Shown: piece by piece, positions 1 to 8,649 of the stretch
Numbering within the stretch: the stretch's first letter is position 1
Layout of the letters: each line of letters begins with the position of its first letter
Origin: Rhodocyclaceae bacterium
GTDB taxonomy: Bacteria > Pseudomonadota > Gammaproteobacteria > Burkholderiales > Rhodocyclaceae
Length of the DNA: 64,000 bases
Direction of reading: 5' to 3'
NCBI GenBank assembly: GCA_016702335.1
Contig: JADJEF010000020.1
Location: 806,001 to 870,000 of the forward strand
Position numbers and translations under genes: made by a program
Notes under the pieces: generated by a model
Told to the model about the DNA's origin: nothing
Database searches by the model: none
Seen by the model: the letters and a program-made list of their open reading frames with translations, nothing else

Positions 1-1519
1 GCAGCAAGTCGCCCGATGGATCGAACTCCGCCGCCGGAATCTCACGACTGGCCAGCGCCAGCACGCGCAAGGCTTCGTTGGCCAGCGTCTCGTTCTCGGC
101 CGTCAGTGCGGCCCGCGCGGTTTCGTCGAGCGCGGCACGCGCCAGCAAGACATCCGGCGCGCCCTTCACGCACAGGAGCACGCGCTCGCCGTCATGATGG
201 AAAGTCGCCATGTACTTGGTGGCCGAATCGAAGGGAATTTCCGCGATGCGCGGCCGATGCTCCAGCTCGACGTCGGCAGCCAGCCCCGCCTTCGCGGCCA
301 GCGCGAGCAAGGCGCCCTCGGTGGGGTCGCCGATCACTTGGCCACCCCGGATGCGCGCATCGACGCACAGCGCCGCCGGCAACAACACAGCGCGCAGAAT
401 GCTGCCGCCGCGTTGGCCATCGATGGTGCCTTCGGTGCCATAGCCCTCGCCGCTGACAGGATATCGCCGGCCATGGGCGTACAACGCTCGGGCAGTCATC
501 TGGTTGAGCGTCAAGGTACCGGTCTTGTCGGAACAGATCACCGTGGTGCAGCCGAGCGTCTCGACGGCAGCGAGCTTCTTGACGATAGCGTTGCGCCTGG
601 CCATGCGATGCATGCCCAGCGCCAGCGTCACCGTCACCACCGCGGGCAGCCCCTCTGGAATCGCGGCAACGGCCAGCGCAATCGCGGTCATCGCCGTCTG
701 CACCAAGGGATCACCACGCATCAGGCCAAAGCCGAACATCAGTGCCACGACGCCGCAGGCGATCAGCGCGAGCCGTTTGCCCAGGCTGTCAAGTTGCCGC
801 TGCAGCGGCGTTTCACCCTCAGCCGTTGCGGCGAGCAAGCCCGCCAGACGGCCCATCTCGGTGTGCATGCCGGTCGCCGTGACGATGGCCTCCAGCCGGC
901 CACGGGTCACTACAGTGTTCATGAACACCATGTCGTGCCGTTCCGCCAGCGCCGACTTCCCGTCAACCGGGTCGGGCAGTTTGGCTACCGCGTGCGATTC
1001 GCCGGTCAGCGCCGCTTCGGCGACTTCGACGCTATGCGCAGATAGCACGCGCGCGTCGGCAGGAATGCGGTCGCCGGCCTCAAGCAGGAGGATGTCGCCT
1101 GGTACCAGCGCGACGGCTTCTATCAGCCCAATCTCCCCGCCGCGCCGCACCCGCGCAGACGGGGCCAGCATATTTTTCAAGGCCGCCAGTGCCGCTTCGG
1201 CACGATGCTCCTGGAAGAACCCCAAGCTGGCGTTGAGCAGCACAACAATGACGATAACGACCGCATCCTTGAGATCACCGATCGCCCCCGCCAGCACCGC
1301 GGCACCGAGCAGAATGATCACCAGCAGACTCCTGAACTGGTCGAAAAACTTCAGCCAGGCCGGACGCGGCGGCTTCTCGGCGAGACGGTTGGGGCCCAGC
1401 GCAGAAGACCGTTGTGCGGCGTCTTCGGGAGCCAGCCCACGCGTGGCATCCGAAACCAGCCGGTCGACAACATCCTTGGCCGAAAGGGCATGCCAGTGAG
1501 TGAGGGGATCGTAGTGCAT
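1..1519 (-). CDS. P-type cation-transporting ATPase, P2 (Ca2+-ATPase-like), C-terminus outside window
   Basis: This gene encodes the first 506 residues of an ion-pumping ATPase of the inner membrane; the rest lies beyond base 1. Reading the minus strand from the ATG at 1519 gives an N-terminal cation-ATPase domain, a first pair of membrane helices (about residues 45-95), the actuator motif TGES, the PEGLP motif in transmembrane helix 4, and the phosphorylation motif CSDKTGTLT with Asp331 as the acceptor. This motif set is that of P2-type pumps such as SERCA/PMCA-like bacterial Ca2+ ATPases. The gene starts 17 bases after the antiporter stop, so the two are probably co-transcribed for cation (likely calcium) homeostasis. 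The ion cannot be fixed without the missing helices 5-6. A doubtful copy of the dispersed repeat lies at 937-961. Confidence 0.9.
   Translation of the reverse strand, partial: MHYDPLTHWHALSAKDVVDRLVSDATRGLAPEDAAQRSSALGPNRLAEKPPRPAWLKFFDQFRSLLVIILLGAAVLAGAIGDLKDAVVIVIVVLLNASLGFFQEHRAEAALAALKNMLAPSARVRRGGEIGLIEAVALVPGDILLLEAGDRIPADARVLSAHSVEVAEAALTGESHAVAKLPDPVDGKSALAERHDMVFMNTVVTRGRLEAIVTATGMHTEMGRLAGLLAATAEGETPLQRQLDSLGKRLALIACGVVALMFGFGLMRGDPLVQTAMTAIALAVAAIPEGLPAVVTVTLALGMHRMARRNAIVKKLAAVETLGCTTVICSDKTGTLTLNQMTARALYAHGRRYPVSGEGYGTEGTIDGQRGGSILRAVLLPAALCVDARIRGGQVIGDPTEGALLALAAKAGLAADVELEHRPRIAEIPFDSATKYMATFHHDGERVLLCVKGAPDVLLARAALDETARAALTAENETLANEALRVLALASREIPAAEFDPSGDLL
937..961 (-). repeat. 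Possible copy of the dispersed AAGTCGGCGCTGG repeat
   Basis: The 13-base core is exact, but the flanks match less well than in the other copies. It encodes 'GKSALAER' inside the ATPase, at a place where the family normally has a similar sequence, so the match may be partly coincidental. Confidence 0.35.
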
Positions 1520-1535
1520 GGGATTCGCTTTCACT

Positions 1536-2459
1536 TCAGAAACTCAAGGTGGCCCAGATAAAGCCGGCGTAGACGAGCAGCAGCAACGCACCGCGACTAC
1601 GGACGATTTGGCCGCTGCGATTGGGCAACAACAACAGCAAGGCCACGATACCGGCCGCCAGCGTCAAAGCCACTTCTTCCGGCGGTGCGACAATCGGATG
1701 GATCGCTGCGGCCACGCCAACAATGGCCAGTCCGTTGAACAGGTTGCTGCCGATCAGTGTTCCCACACCGACATCGTCGTGGCCGCGCAGGCGTGACAGG
1801 ATGACGGTGACCAATTCCGGTAGCGAGGTGCCAATCGCCACCAGCACCACGCCGATGACATACGTATCGACGGCAAACATGGCCGCAATGCCCGTTGCGC
1901 CACTGACAAACAGACGGCCGGCGGCGATCAACGCGCCGAGGCCGAGGATGCCGAATACCACGCTCTTGCCCGGCGGAAGTTCGCCAACGTCGATATCGAC
2001 GGCAGCATCGCGCTGACGCAGGGCACAGCGCAGGGTCCACGCTAGCCAGACGACAAAGATCGCCAACAAGGCCAGTGCCTCGCTGCGCACAATGCGCCCA
2101 TCGAGCACAAAAACAAACGTCAACAACGGGGCACCCAGCGCAAGGTAATAATCGCGGCCGAAATCTGCCCGCGTTGTTTGCACCGCGCCATACAGCAGGG
2201 CCATGCCGAAGATCAGGGCAATATTGACAACATTGCTGCCCAGCGCATCGCCCAAGCCAATCTCGGGTTGGCCGGCGAGTGCGGCGACGGAAGACACAGT
2301 AAGTTCCGGGCTGGATGTGGCGAAAGCGGCCAGAGTGGTGGCCACGACCATCTTCGGCACGCGCAAGTGCAATGCCACACCGAGAATGGACTTAAGGAAT
2401 GCCTCGCCACCCACCGCCGCCAGCACAACGGCCGCCAGGATGAGTGCCAGATCGGTCAT
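1536..2459 (-). CDS. Calcium/sodium antiporter (CaxA/YrbG family)
   Basis: A 307-residue inner-membrane exchanger with about ten hydrophobic segments arranged as two homologous halves. Each half carries the alpha-repeat signature of the Ca2+:cation antiporter superfamily: 'GDALGSNVVNI' near residue 70 and 'GTLIGSNLFNGLAIVG' near residue 233, where the acidic and Asn residues coordinate the cation. Family members exchange Ca2+ for Na+ or H+. The start ATG overlaps the stop of the upstream truncated universal stress gene (ATGA), and the P-type ATPase follows 16 bases after the stop. The three therefore look like one transcription unit for divalent cation efflux. Length is typical for the family. 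Confidence 0.92.
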   Translation of the reverse strand: MTDLALILAAVVLAAVGGEAFLKSILGVALHLRVPKMVVATTLAAFATSSPELTVSSVAALAGQPEIGLGDALGSNVVNIALIFGMALLYGAVQTTRADFGRDYYLALGAPLLTFVFVLDGRIVRSEALALLAIFVVWLAWTLRCALRQRDAAVDIDVGELPPGKSVVFGILGLGALIAAGRLFVSGATGIAAMFAVDTYVIGVVLVAIGTSLPELVTVILSRLRGHDDVGVGTLIGSNLFNGLAIVGVAAAIHPIVAPPEEVALTLAAGIVALLLLLPNRSGQIVRSRGALLLLVYAGFIWATLSF

Positions 2460-2797
2460 GGCGTGTCATCCGGCGATTCGCACGGGTCGCAAATCGCCAG
2501 AACATCGCATTGCGATTCGGAAAGCACATGCTTGGTGACGCTGTCCAGCAGCAGTTCCTCAAGCACATGTGTGCCATGTTTACCGAAGACCATCAGGTCG
2601 GCATTGAGTTCGCTCGCGGAGTCAGGTAACGCCGGGCAAGTGGCCTGAACGAGGATGTGTGCCGCCGTGCCACCCAGAAAGAACTGCTGCAGCCCACCCC
2701 GGCCGTGGGAACCGATGACGACAAGGTCCCGACGGAGGCTTGCGGCGGCATCGGCGACGGCCCGATGCGCCGACCCTTCGACGAGTTCAGCGCGCAT
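2456..2797 (-). pseudogene. Truncated, internally deleted universal stress protein (UspA-like)
   Basis: This stretch encodes the second half of one Usp domain ('VIGSHGRGGLQQFFLGGTA', the ATP-binding G-x2-G-x9-G-S/T type motif). It is joined directly to the tail of a second Usp domain ('FGKHGTHVLEELLL', ending 'CDVLAICD'). The N-terminal beta-alpha units of both domains are absent, which is best explained by deletions in a two-domain Usp gene. An ATG at 2797 could still yield a 113-residue product, and the stop overlaps the antiporter start as ATGA, so a small protein or just translational coupling might persist. The reading frame stays open further upstream but runs into the neighbouring YccA-like gene without Usp similarity. 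Confidence 0.6.
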
Positions 2798-2861
2798 CTG
2801 CCCTACCCCGGTGCCGGGCCCAGACCATGGCCCGGCGAGAGGGCAGCGAGAACAATCGCAA

Positions 2862-3545
2862 TCAGTCGCTGCTGTTGGCAAAACCAAGCAAGTGCAGCAA
2901 GCTGGTAAACAGATTGAAGATCGAGACGAACAACGAGACAGTGGCCATAATGTAGTTGGTTTCGCCGCCATGGATAATGTTACTGGTCTCAAACAGGATG
3001 AGACCGGACATCAGCAGCACAAAGGCGGCGGACACGGCGAGCGACAGTGCCTGAATCTCGAAGAAGATCGCCGCCAGGCCGGCCAGAAATGCCACCAGTA
3101 CGCCGACCATCAGAAAGCCGCCCATGAAGCTGAAATCCTTCTTCGTGGTCAGTGCGTAGCTGGAAAGGCCGAGAAAGATCGCAGCCGTGCCGCCCATCGC
3201 CATCATTACCGTCTGGCCACCGTTGGGCAGGCTCAGGTAGTGGCTGATGATCGGGCCGAGGGTGTAGCCCATGAAGCCGGTCAAAGCGAACACCAGCGGG
3301 ATGGCCCAGGCACTGTTGCGCATCCTGGTAATGCCAAACAGCAGGCCGAAGTAGCCGACCAGCGTAATGATGATGCCGGGATGCGGCAGTGAGAGCGCCA
3401 CCGATGCACCGGCCGTCAGCGCCGAAAATGCCAGCGTCATCGACAACAGCATGTAGGTATTGCGGATCACTTTGTTGGTCGCCAGCACCGATTGGGCACC
3501 AGCGGAATGCGGCAGTGCCATTGCTTGTGGCTTGTACGAGGTCAT
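2862..3545 (-). CDS. Bax inhibitor-1/YccA family membrane protein
   Basis: A 227-residue protein with seven predicted hydrophobic segments covering most of its length and the family-typical stretch around 'NTYMLLSMTLAFSALTAG'. YccA-type proteins sit in the bacterial inner membrane and, in E. coli, bind the FtsH/HflKC protease complex and slow degradation of membrane proteins. Related BI-1 proteins can leak Ca2+, which would suit the neighbouring cation genes, but that link is only inference. I chose the ATG at 3545 because AGGAGA lies six bases upstream; a longer frame exists but its extra N-terminus is not family-like. The 214 bases upstream hold no gene. Confidence 0.9.
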   Translation of the reverse strand: MTSYKPQAMALPHSAGAQSVLATNKVIRNTYMLLSMTLAFSALTAGASVALSLPHPGIIITLVGYFGLLFGITRMRNSAWAIPLVFALTGFMGYTLGPIISHYLSLPNGGQTVMMAMGGTAAIFLGLSSYALTTKKDFSFMGGFLMVGVLVAFLAGLAAIFFEIQALSLAVSAAFVLLMSGLILFETSNIIHGGETNYIMATVSLFVSIFNLFTSLLHLLGFANSSD

Positions 3546-3759
3546 GAGTGTTCTCCTGAAATTTGAGTCGATGGATCGTGACAGCGATTCGCTACCGGTC
3601 TGCGTCGTGGCTAATGCGGCGTCTCGGCGGTGACATGGAAACAGTAACCGAATATGGAACAAAGATAAATTCGTATTGTTGGCATTGATACCACGGTAAT
3701 TTCGTATGGTTAGAAGCCATCAGCGAGTTAGCCGACGCCGCGTTATTAGTGCTGCCACC

Positions 3760-4809
3760 TCACGTTGATGGCTTGCGCACACTGGGGCGATTGGCTTCCG
3801 ACCAGGCCAACGCTGCCGCCGTGGCACTGGCGATTGCCTCCTGCGACATCTTTGCAGCGAGACTTGCCAAATAGTAGCGCGCCTCATCGTGCGCGCTTGA
3901 GGTGGCTAGGTAAAACCATTTGTACGCTTCGAACATATCGGCAGGTACGCCATCGCCAGCACTATAGATTTTGCCCAAGTTGTACTGTGCGTTCCGATTC
4001 CCTCCCTTGGCCGCCAATTCAAACCACTTGATGGCCTGAACGGAGTCCCGCTCTTTCGCCGCCCCGAGATAGTCGAAAAGTCCAAGCGCATACTGCGCTT
4101 CGGCGTTGCCGCCGTCCGCGGCCCAGCGGTACCAGGTGATAGCCTCGGGCAAATTGATGGGGCTGCCCTCACCGTTCATCTTCATTTTTGCCACAGCGAG
4201 TTGGGCGGCGACAAATCCGTTAGTCGCGGCCTTCAGGTACCAGGACAGAGCCTGTTCCGGGCTTTTTTGATCGCCGCTTCCGGTTGCATAAAAATTGCCC
4301 AATTTGTATTGAGCCGGTACGTGGTTTTGGTTGGCCGCCTTGATCAACCAGTCCAGGGCTAAACCTTGGTCCTTGGCTATACCGTCGCCGTTCATCAGCA
4401 TGACCCCCAGGCTGAACTGGGCACCGACGTGGCCCTTGTTGGCCGCCATTTCAAATGCCCGGTATGCGCGTGCCCGATCCTGCTTTACCGACGAGGCGGC
4501 TCCGGAGTAGTAAATCATGCCGAGCGCATTCGCGGCCTGTGGGTGTCCACTCAATGCAGCGCGCCGCAGCCAGTTCATTCCACTGGCAATATCTGCCTTG
4601 CCCGCCTTCCCGGAAATCAACAGGAGTCCGAGCTTGTACTGCGCCTCGGCATCGCCGGATTTTGCCGACGCTGACCACGCGCTGAGCGCGGCTGGAAAGT
4701 CACCCTTGTCGGCAGCCACTGTACCGGCATGAACATTGGCTGACGCAGGAGTAGCGGCAAAAGCCGCCATCAAAACTGCAGATATCGTCAGTGAAGCCAT
4801 CGTGCGCAT
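3760..4809 (-). CDS. Secreted Sel1-like (TPR-like) repeat protein
   Basis: A 349-residue protein that begins with a signal peptide (about residues 1-24, cleavage near 'ASA-NV') followed by seven to eight Sel1-like repeats of about 36 residues. The repeats carry the recurrent pattern A-x-A-Q-Y-x-L-G-x-x-Y and A-x-x-W-Y-x-x-A-A. Sel1 repeats form a solenoid for protein-protein contact and in bacteria often act in envelope or signalling complexes. No catalytic domain is visible, so its partner and role are unknown. The start at 4809 has only a weak GAAAGAAA ribosome-binding stretch; Met4 at 4800 is an alternative. It stands alone between the YccA-like gene and slmA. Confidence 0.85.
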   Translation of the reverse strand: MRTMASLTISAVLMAAFAATPASANVHAGTVAADKGDFPAALSAWSASAKSGDAEAQYKLGLLLISGKAGKADIASGMNWLRRAALSGHPQAANALGMIYYSGAASSVKQDRARAYRAFEMAANKGHVGAQFSLGVMLMNGDGIAKDQGLALDWLIKAANQNHVPAQYKLGNFYATGSGDQKSPEQALSWYLKAATNGFVAAQLAVAKMKMNGEGSPINLPEAITWYRWAADGGNAEAQYALGLFDYLGAAKERDSVQAIKWFELAAKGGNRNAQYNLGKIYSAGDGVPADMFEAYKWFYLATSSAHDEARYYLASLAAKMSQEAIASATAAALAWSEANRPSVRKPST

Positions 4810-4963
4810 AGGGTTTCTTTCAAACGGAAGTCGCGGAAACGGAGTTTTAGGAAAGCTCCAGATGCATCAGGCACCCACCCCTGGACCATACCAACCAACC
4901 CGACAGACCGGTGCCGTCAAGCTCGCACGCTTTGCCTCGCAAGGGTCACGGGAATGTCGGCGG

Positions 4964-5581
4964 TCATTGACGCTCGTGTCCCGACAACAAGGCCCACTGC
5001 GCGGCCCAGTGTGCCAACGGGTCGTCTTTGAAGCCCGACTTCACAAAGCGCTGCCAGCGCCCGACCACATAGCTGACCAGCATATCCGCATGCGCCGTGA
5101 AATCGTGACCATGCGCGAGCGCACCTTGCGCCGATGCCACTTTCAAGGACTGCCTGAGGCTGGCGGCAATGCGCTCAAGCACCTGGTTGATACGCCCCTG
5201 CAGACGCGGATTCTCATGCACCAGCGCATCGCCGGCAAGCACCCGCGCCAGGCCACGGTTTTTTTGCGCAAAGCGCAGCAAAGACAGCACAATCGCCTCG
5301 GCTTGGGCCAGACCGCTTTCTTCATTGGTCTCGATCTGGGCAATCACTGAAAACATGCCTGTCTCGATAAATCCGATCAGGCCCTCGTACATCTGCGCCT
5401 TGCTGGCGAAGTGGCGATACAGCGCGGCTTCGGACACATCGAGCTGCCGGGCCAGCAGTGCCGTAGTGACCTTGACGCCCTCGGGGCGTTCCAGCATCTC
5501 GGCGATGGTCTGCAGAATGTGCAGCTTCTTTTCCCCGGCTTTAGCCTGCCGCGCGTCGATGCGATCTTCGGTGTCCACCAC
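4964..5581 (-). CDS. slmA: Nucleoid occlusion factor SlmA (TetR family)
   Basis: A 205-residue TetR-fold DNA-binding protein with an N-terminal helix-turn-helix ('LARQLDVSEAALYRHF', about residues 43-58) and the SlmA-type ligand-free C-terminal domain. SlmA binds dispersed palindromic sites on the chromosome and antagonises FtsZ polymerisation over the nucleoid, so that division is blocked where DNA is present. The match in length and the conserved 'LSEAALYRHFASKAQMYEGLI'-like region favour SlmA over an ordinary repressor. It lies 11 bases downstream of argB on the same strand, a neighbourhood often seen in betaproteobacteria. Confidence 0.92.
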   Translation of the reverse strand: MVDTEDRIDARQAKAGEKKLHILQTIAEMLERPEGVKVTTALLARQLDVSEAALYRHFASKAQMYEGLIGFIETGMFSVIAQIETNEESGLAQAEAIVLSLLRFAQKNRGLARVLAGDALVHENPRLQGRINQVLERIAASLRQSLKVASAQGALAHGHDFTAHADMLVSYVVGRWQRFVKSGFKDDPLAHWAAQWALLSGHERQ

Positions 5582-5592
5582 GCCCTCCCAAC

Positions 5593-6477
5593 CTATTTGG
5601 ATTTGATCAACGTACCCACACCATCGTCCGTCAAAATCTCCAGCAGTAACGCGTGTTCGACCCGACCGTCAATAATATGCACCGCCTTGACACCGCTGCG
5701 CGCAGCATCGAGCGCCGAGCCGATCTTGGGCAGCATGCCGCCGGACAGCGTACCGTCGGCAACCATCGCGTCAATCTCGCGCGGGGTAACGCCGGTCAGT
5801 AGCTTGCCGGCCTTGTCGAGTACGCCCGGCGTATTGGTGAGCAGCACCAATTTCTCGGCCTTGAGCACCTCAGCAATCTTGCCGGCGACCACGTCGGCAT
5901 TGATGTTGTAAGTTTCGCCCTGACTGCCCACACCAATGGGTGCGATGACGGGAATAAAGGCTCCTGAGTCAAGCAGGGAAATCAGGCTGGGATCGATCGA
6001 CACCACATCGCCCACCTGACCGATATCGATCAGATCGCCGGGGTTGTCTTTGTTTGCCATCAGGAGCTTTTTGGCGCGGATGAAGTTGCCATCCTTCCCC
6101 GTCACGCCTATGGCCTTGCCGCCCGCCTGGTTGATCAGATTGACCACATCTTTGTTGACCTGGCCACCGAGCACCATTTCAACCAGTTCCATGGTCTCGG
6201 CGTCGGTCACGCGCATGCCCTGAACAAACTCGCCTTTTTTCCCCACGCGCTGCAGCAACTGCTCGATCTGCGGGCCGCCACCATGCACGACCACGACATT
6301 GAGACCCACCAGCTTGAGCAGGACCACGTCGCGCGCGAAACTGCGCTTGAGGTGCTCTTCGGTCATGGCATTGCCGCCGTATTTGACGACAATGGTCTTG
6401 CCGTGAAAACGCTGGATGTAAGGCAAGGCCTCGGCGAGCACGCCGGCCTTGAGCGATGGGGAAAGAGAATCGAGCAT
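5593..6477 (-). CDS. argB: Acetylglutamate kinase
   Basis: ArgB phosphorylates N-acetyl-L-glutamate with ATP, the second step of arginine biosynthesis in the cytoplasm. The 294-residue protein shows the amino-acid-kinase fold motifs: 'VVKYGGNAM' near residue 31, 'VVVHGGGPQI' near residue 62, the acetylglutamate-binding region around 'GMRVTD', and 'NINADVVAGKIAEVL' near residue 190. The length (about 295-300) and the N-terminal extension are like the arginine-regulated hexameric enzymes, although feedback inhibition cannot be judged from sequence alone. slmA follows 11 bases after the stop, suggesting co-transcription. Confidence 0.97.
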   Translation of the reverse strand: MLDSLSPSLKAGVLAEALPYIQRFHGKTIVVKYGGNAMTEEHLKRSFARDVVLLKLVGLNVVVVHGGGPQIEQLLQRVGKKGEFVQGMRVTDAETMELVEMVLGGQVNKDVVNLINQAGGKAIGVTGKDGNFIRAKKLLMANKDNPGDLIDIGQVGDVVSIDPSLISLLDSGAFIPVIAPIGVGSQGETYNINADVVAGKIAEVLKAEKLVLLTNTPGVLDKAGKLLTGVTPREIDAMVADGTLSGGMLPKIGSALDAARSGVKAVHIIDGRVEHALLLEILTDDGVGTLIKSK

Positions 6478-6489
6478 GGTAAGCAGGCG

Positions 6490-6521
6490 TCAGGCGCAGG
6501 GTAGTTGTCGACTGCGCCTGA
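6490..6521. terminator. Hairpin between hsp20 and argB
   Basis: A perfect 10-bp inverted repeat (TCAGGCGCAG / CTGCGCCTGA) with a 12-base loop sits just after the hsp20 stop on the minus strand. It lacks a long U tract on either strand, so it is either a weak terminator or an RNA-stabilising structure. Confidence 0.5.
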
Positions 6522-6542
6522 TTCTACTTCGCCATGCAGTGC

Positions 6543-6959
6543 TTACTGTATGGTGATCCGCTTGGCCTGTGCAGCTATTTTCTTGGGCAGGGTCAGTTGC
6601 AGAACTCCGTCGGCAAATTTGGCAATGGCCCGATCTTCGTCAATATCCTGGCCCAGCTGAAACGTACGCGACAGCTTGCCGAAGTGGCGCTCGACGCGCA
6701 GCACGCGCTCGCCTTCACGCAGCTCCTTTTCCTGATGGCGCTCCGCCGTGAGCGAAACAGTCGCTCCGTCGACGTGAATCTGAATATCCTCGCGCTTTAC
6801 GCCGGGAAGCTCTGCCTGCACGTAGTACTGGTCTTCTTGTTCTCGCACGTCAATCTTTACTGGTGCGGCTTCTGTCGTGGTTCTTTCCATGGCGACGGGG
6901 CGGACAAAAAAGCCGCGAAAAAAGTCATCGAGGGAGTCGTGGCGGGTGAGGTAGTTCAT
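6543..6959 (-). CDS. Small heat shock protein (Hsp20/alpha-crystallin family)
   Basis: A 138-residue ATP-independent holdase. The alpha-crystallin domain runs from about residue 45 to 135, with the family landmarks 'VQAELPGVKREDIQI' and the A-x-x-x-x-G-V-L motif ('AKFADGVLQLTLPK'), and ends in the I-x-I tail 'RITIQ' used for oligomer packing. I set the start at the ATG at 6959, preceded by AGGAGA at seven bases. The upstream region contains a heat-shock-like promoter (7006-7033). It is expected to be cytoplasmic and to bind unfolding proteins until DnaK/ClpB can refold them. Confidence 0.93.
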   Translation of the reverse strand: MNYLTRHDSLDDFFRGFFVRPVAMERTTTEAAPVKIDVREQEDQYYVQAELPGVKREDIQIHVDGATVSLTAERHQEKELREGERVLRVERHFGKLSRTFQLGQDIDEDRAIAKFADGVLQLTLPKKIAAQAKRITIQ

Positions 6960-7005
6960 GGCGTTCTCCTGAGTAGTTAGCGAGCAATGTGCTCCGTGAC
7001 TCAAC

Positions 7006-7033
7006 AGATAAGCCTTGCCTGCGGAATTTCAAG
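7006..7033 (-). promoter_or_regulatory. Candidate sigma-32 promoter of hsp20
   Basis: On the minus strand CTTGAAA matches the sigma-32 -35 element exactly. Thirteen bases downstream is GCTTATCT, a poorer match to the sigma-32 -10 element but also readable as a sigma-70 -10. Its place about 50 bases before the hsp20 start supports the call. Confidence 0.5.
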
Positions 7034-7047
7034 ACTAAGATTTCACC

Positions 7048-7266
7048 ATGACAATCGATGACCGCAAGTCGGCGCTGGCAACACGGCGATCCGAGCCCAA
7101 TACCCGCTGCAGCGCATGCGGTGCAGCGCTGCAGTGCGGCGCAATCGCCGGCAACACGCAGTGCTGGTGTATAGAACTGCCCGCTTTACCACTACCGGCC
7201 GACGCGACGCACACAGACCAGGGCTGCCTGTGCCGCCGCTGCCTGGAGCTTGCTCTCGCGTCTTAG
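7048..7266 (+). CDS. Small cysteine-rich CWC-family protein
   Basis: A 72-residue protein with the pattern of the Cys_rich_CWC family: C-x-x-C-G near residues 22-26, a further Cys, 'CWC' near residue 40 and a terminal C-x-C-x-x-C. Eight cysteines in this spacing suggest zinc or iron-sulfur binding; no function is established. Residues 6-14 ('RKSALATRR') are encoded by a copy of the dispersed repeat, so the extreme N-terminus is probably a late addition and not part of the fold. The ATG at 7048 has a weak ribosome-binding site and no other ATG follows. It is divergent from hsp20. Confidence 0.7.
   Translation: MTIDDRKSALATRRSEPNTRCSACGAALQCGAIAGNTQCWCIELPALPLPADATHTDQGCLCRRCLELALAS
7062..7090 (+). 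repeat. Dispersed AAGTCGGCGCTGG repeat, in CWC gene
   Basis: This copy is preceded by CCGC and followed, after CAAC, by ACGGCGAT. It lies in frame just after the start codon and encodes 'RKSALATRR'. Confidence 0.85.
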
Positions 7267-7284
7267 CCCGGGCGTGACCCGGCC

Positions 7285-8640
7285 TTAGCGCGTGCCGCCA
7301 AGGCGACGCAGTGCGTCAGGCTGGAAGTCAGCTACCCGGCCTTTGACGCCAAACTTGATCACCTCGCCACGCACTTCGTTCTTGAGGCCCGCAATGATGT
7401 AGCCGCCGCTGTCCAGATCATGCACGGCTCCATAGACATACCAGGGAAAGTCGACGTCGTAATACTGGATCAGCCCGAGCATGGAAACCCGCCACAGATT
7501 GCCGCGGGCGGCGTAGGCGTCTTCCATCATGACCGTCCAGCTGTCTTCATCGATGTAGAAGGTACGCCGGGCATACACATGTGCCATGCCCTGCTTCAGC
7601 GTCGCCTCGAGAACCCACATGCGGTGAAGCTCGTAGCGCAGGTAATCAGGATTGAGAAAGCCCGGGCGAATCAAGTCGTTGTATTTGAGATTCTTGTCGG
7701 CAATGCGATACGCGTTGTACGGCACATAGATTTCGCGCTTGCCAATAATCTTCCAGTCGTAGCGGTCGGGTGCGCCGTTATAGCCATCAACCTGATCGGT
7801 AACCACCATGCCCTCAGAGCCGTCATTGACGCCGTCATAGCCGAGATCCGGGGCGCGGCGCACGCGCCGGGCACCGGCGTTGTAGATCCACGCCGAGCGC
7901 TTTTCCGCCACCTGATCGACCGGTTCATGCACCAGAAACGTCGTGCCCTTGAGGGTTACGGGTTCGGTGAAGTATCCCATTGCCTGGAACAGACGGTTGG
8001 GCGTTGGGGCGTCCATGTTCGAGTCATAAATACGCATGGCATGGAAGCCGATTTTGTAAAAATCACCATTGGCACGCACCGGGAAGGAGTACGACGTGCC
8101 TTCCACGCCGCCACCCAGATAACGCACCAGATGGTTCCAGATCACCTCAAGCCCACTGTCTGGCAGGGGGAATGGAATCGTGGAGTTAGCCAGGTTCTTC
8201 ACACCAAAGCCATTTAGCTCAACGTTTGGTGCCTGGCTACGGGCCTGCTTGAGGATTGACGCCGGATACTTTGCCGTGCGTCGGGTCTGGTACACCGGCA
8301 TGCGAAACTCCGGATACTTGGCAAACATGCCCAACTGCCCGGCCCCCAGTTTGTCTTTGTACTGGGCCAGATTTTTGTTGGTAATGGTGAATAGCGGCTT
8401 GTCTTCGGGAAACGGGTCAATGTAGCCCTGCTGCTCGCGGTTCCAGTTGGCCGGCGGCTTGTCGAGGCCACCCGTCCAGGCCGGGATCGTGCCCTCCTTG
8501 TTGCCGGCACGTTCGGCACCAACCGGCGTCAGATCCTTTTCCAGACGGGCCAGATCGGCTTCGCTGGCCTTGGCCAATACATTGACGGCAAGGCTACTTA
8601 GCGCCAGCACCAGCGCTGCCGAAAGCAGGGGTGATCGCAT
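7285..8640 (-). CDS. DUF1329 envelope protein
   Basis: A 451-residue exported protein of the DUF1329 family, with a signal peptide at residues 1-23 ('VLA' cleavage) and the characteristic opening 'LTPVGAERAGNKEGTIPAWTGG'. The fold is related to outer-membrane lipoprotein-handling proteins (LolA/LolB-like), and such genes often sit near lipid- or hydrophobic-compound transport systems in pseudomonads and betaproteobacteria. The biochemical role is not established. It begins nine bases after the glutathione peroxidase gene, so it appears to be the last gene of a DUF2237-gpx-DUF1329 unit. No lipobox cysteine is visible. Confidence 0.85.
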   Translation of the reverse strand: MRSPLLSAALVLALSSLAVNVLAKASEADLARLEKDLTPVGAERAGNKEGTIPAWTGGLDKPPANWNREQQGYIDPFPEDKPLFTITNKNLAQYKDKLGAGQLGMFAKYPEFRMPVYQTRRTAKYPASILKQARSQAPNVELNGFGVKNLANSTIPFPLPDSGLEVIWNHLVRYLGGGVEGTSYSFPVRANGDFYKIGFHAMRIYDSNMDAPTPNRLFQAMGYFTEPVTLKGTTFLVHEPVDQVAEKRSAWIYNAGARRVRRAPDLGYDGVNDGSEGMVVTDQVDGYNGAPDRYDWKIIGKREIYVPYNAYRIADKNLKYNDLIRPGFLNPDYLRYELHRMWVLEATLKQGMAHVYARRTFYIDEDSWTVMMEDAYAARGNLWRVSMLGLIQYYDVDFPWYVYGAVHDLDSGGYIIAGLKNEVRGEVIKFGVKGRVADFQPDALRRLGGTR

Positions 8641-8649
8641 TGTCTCTCC

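Noticed and set aside
16..1561. Open frames on the plus strand at the left edge.
   Set aside because: The minus strand encodes a P-type ATPase with all catalytic motifs; the plus-strand translations are low-complexity.
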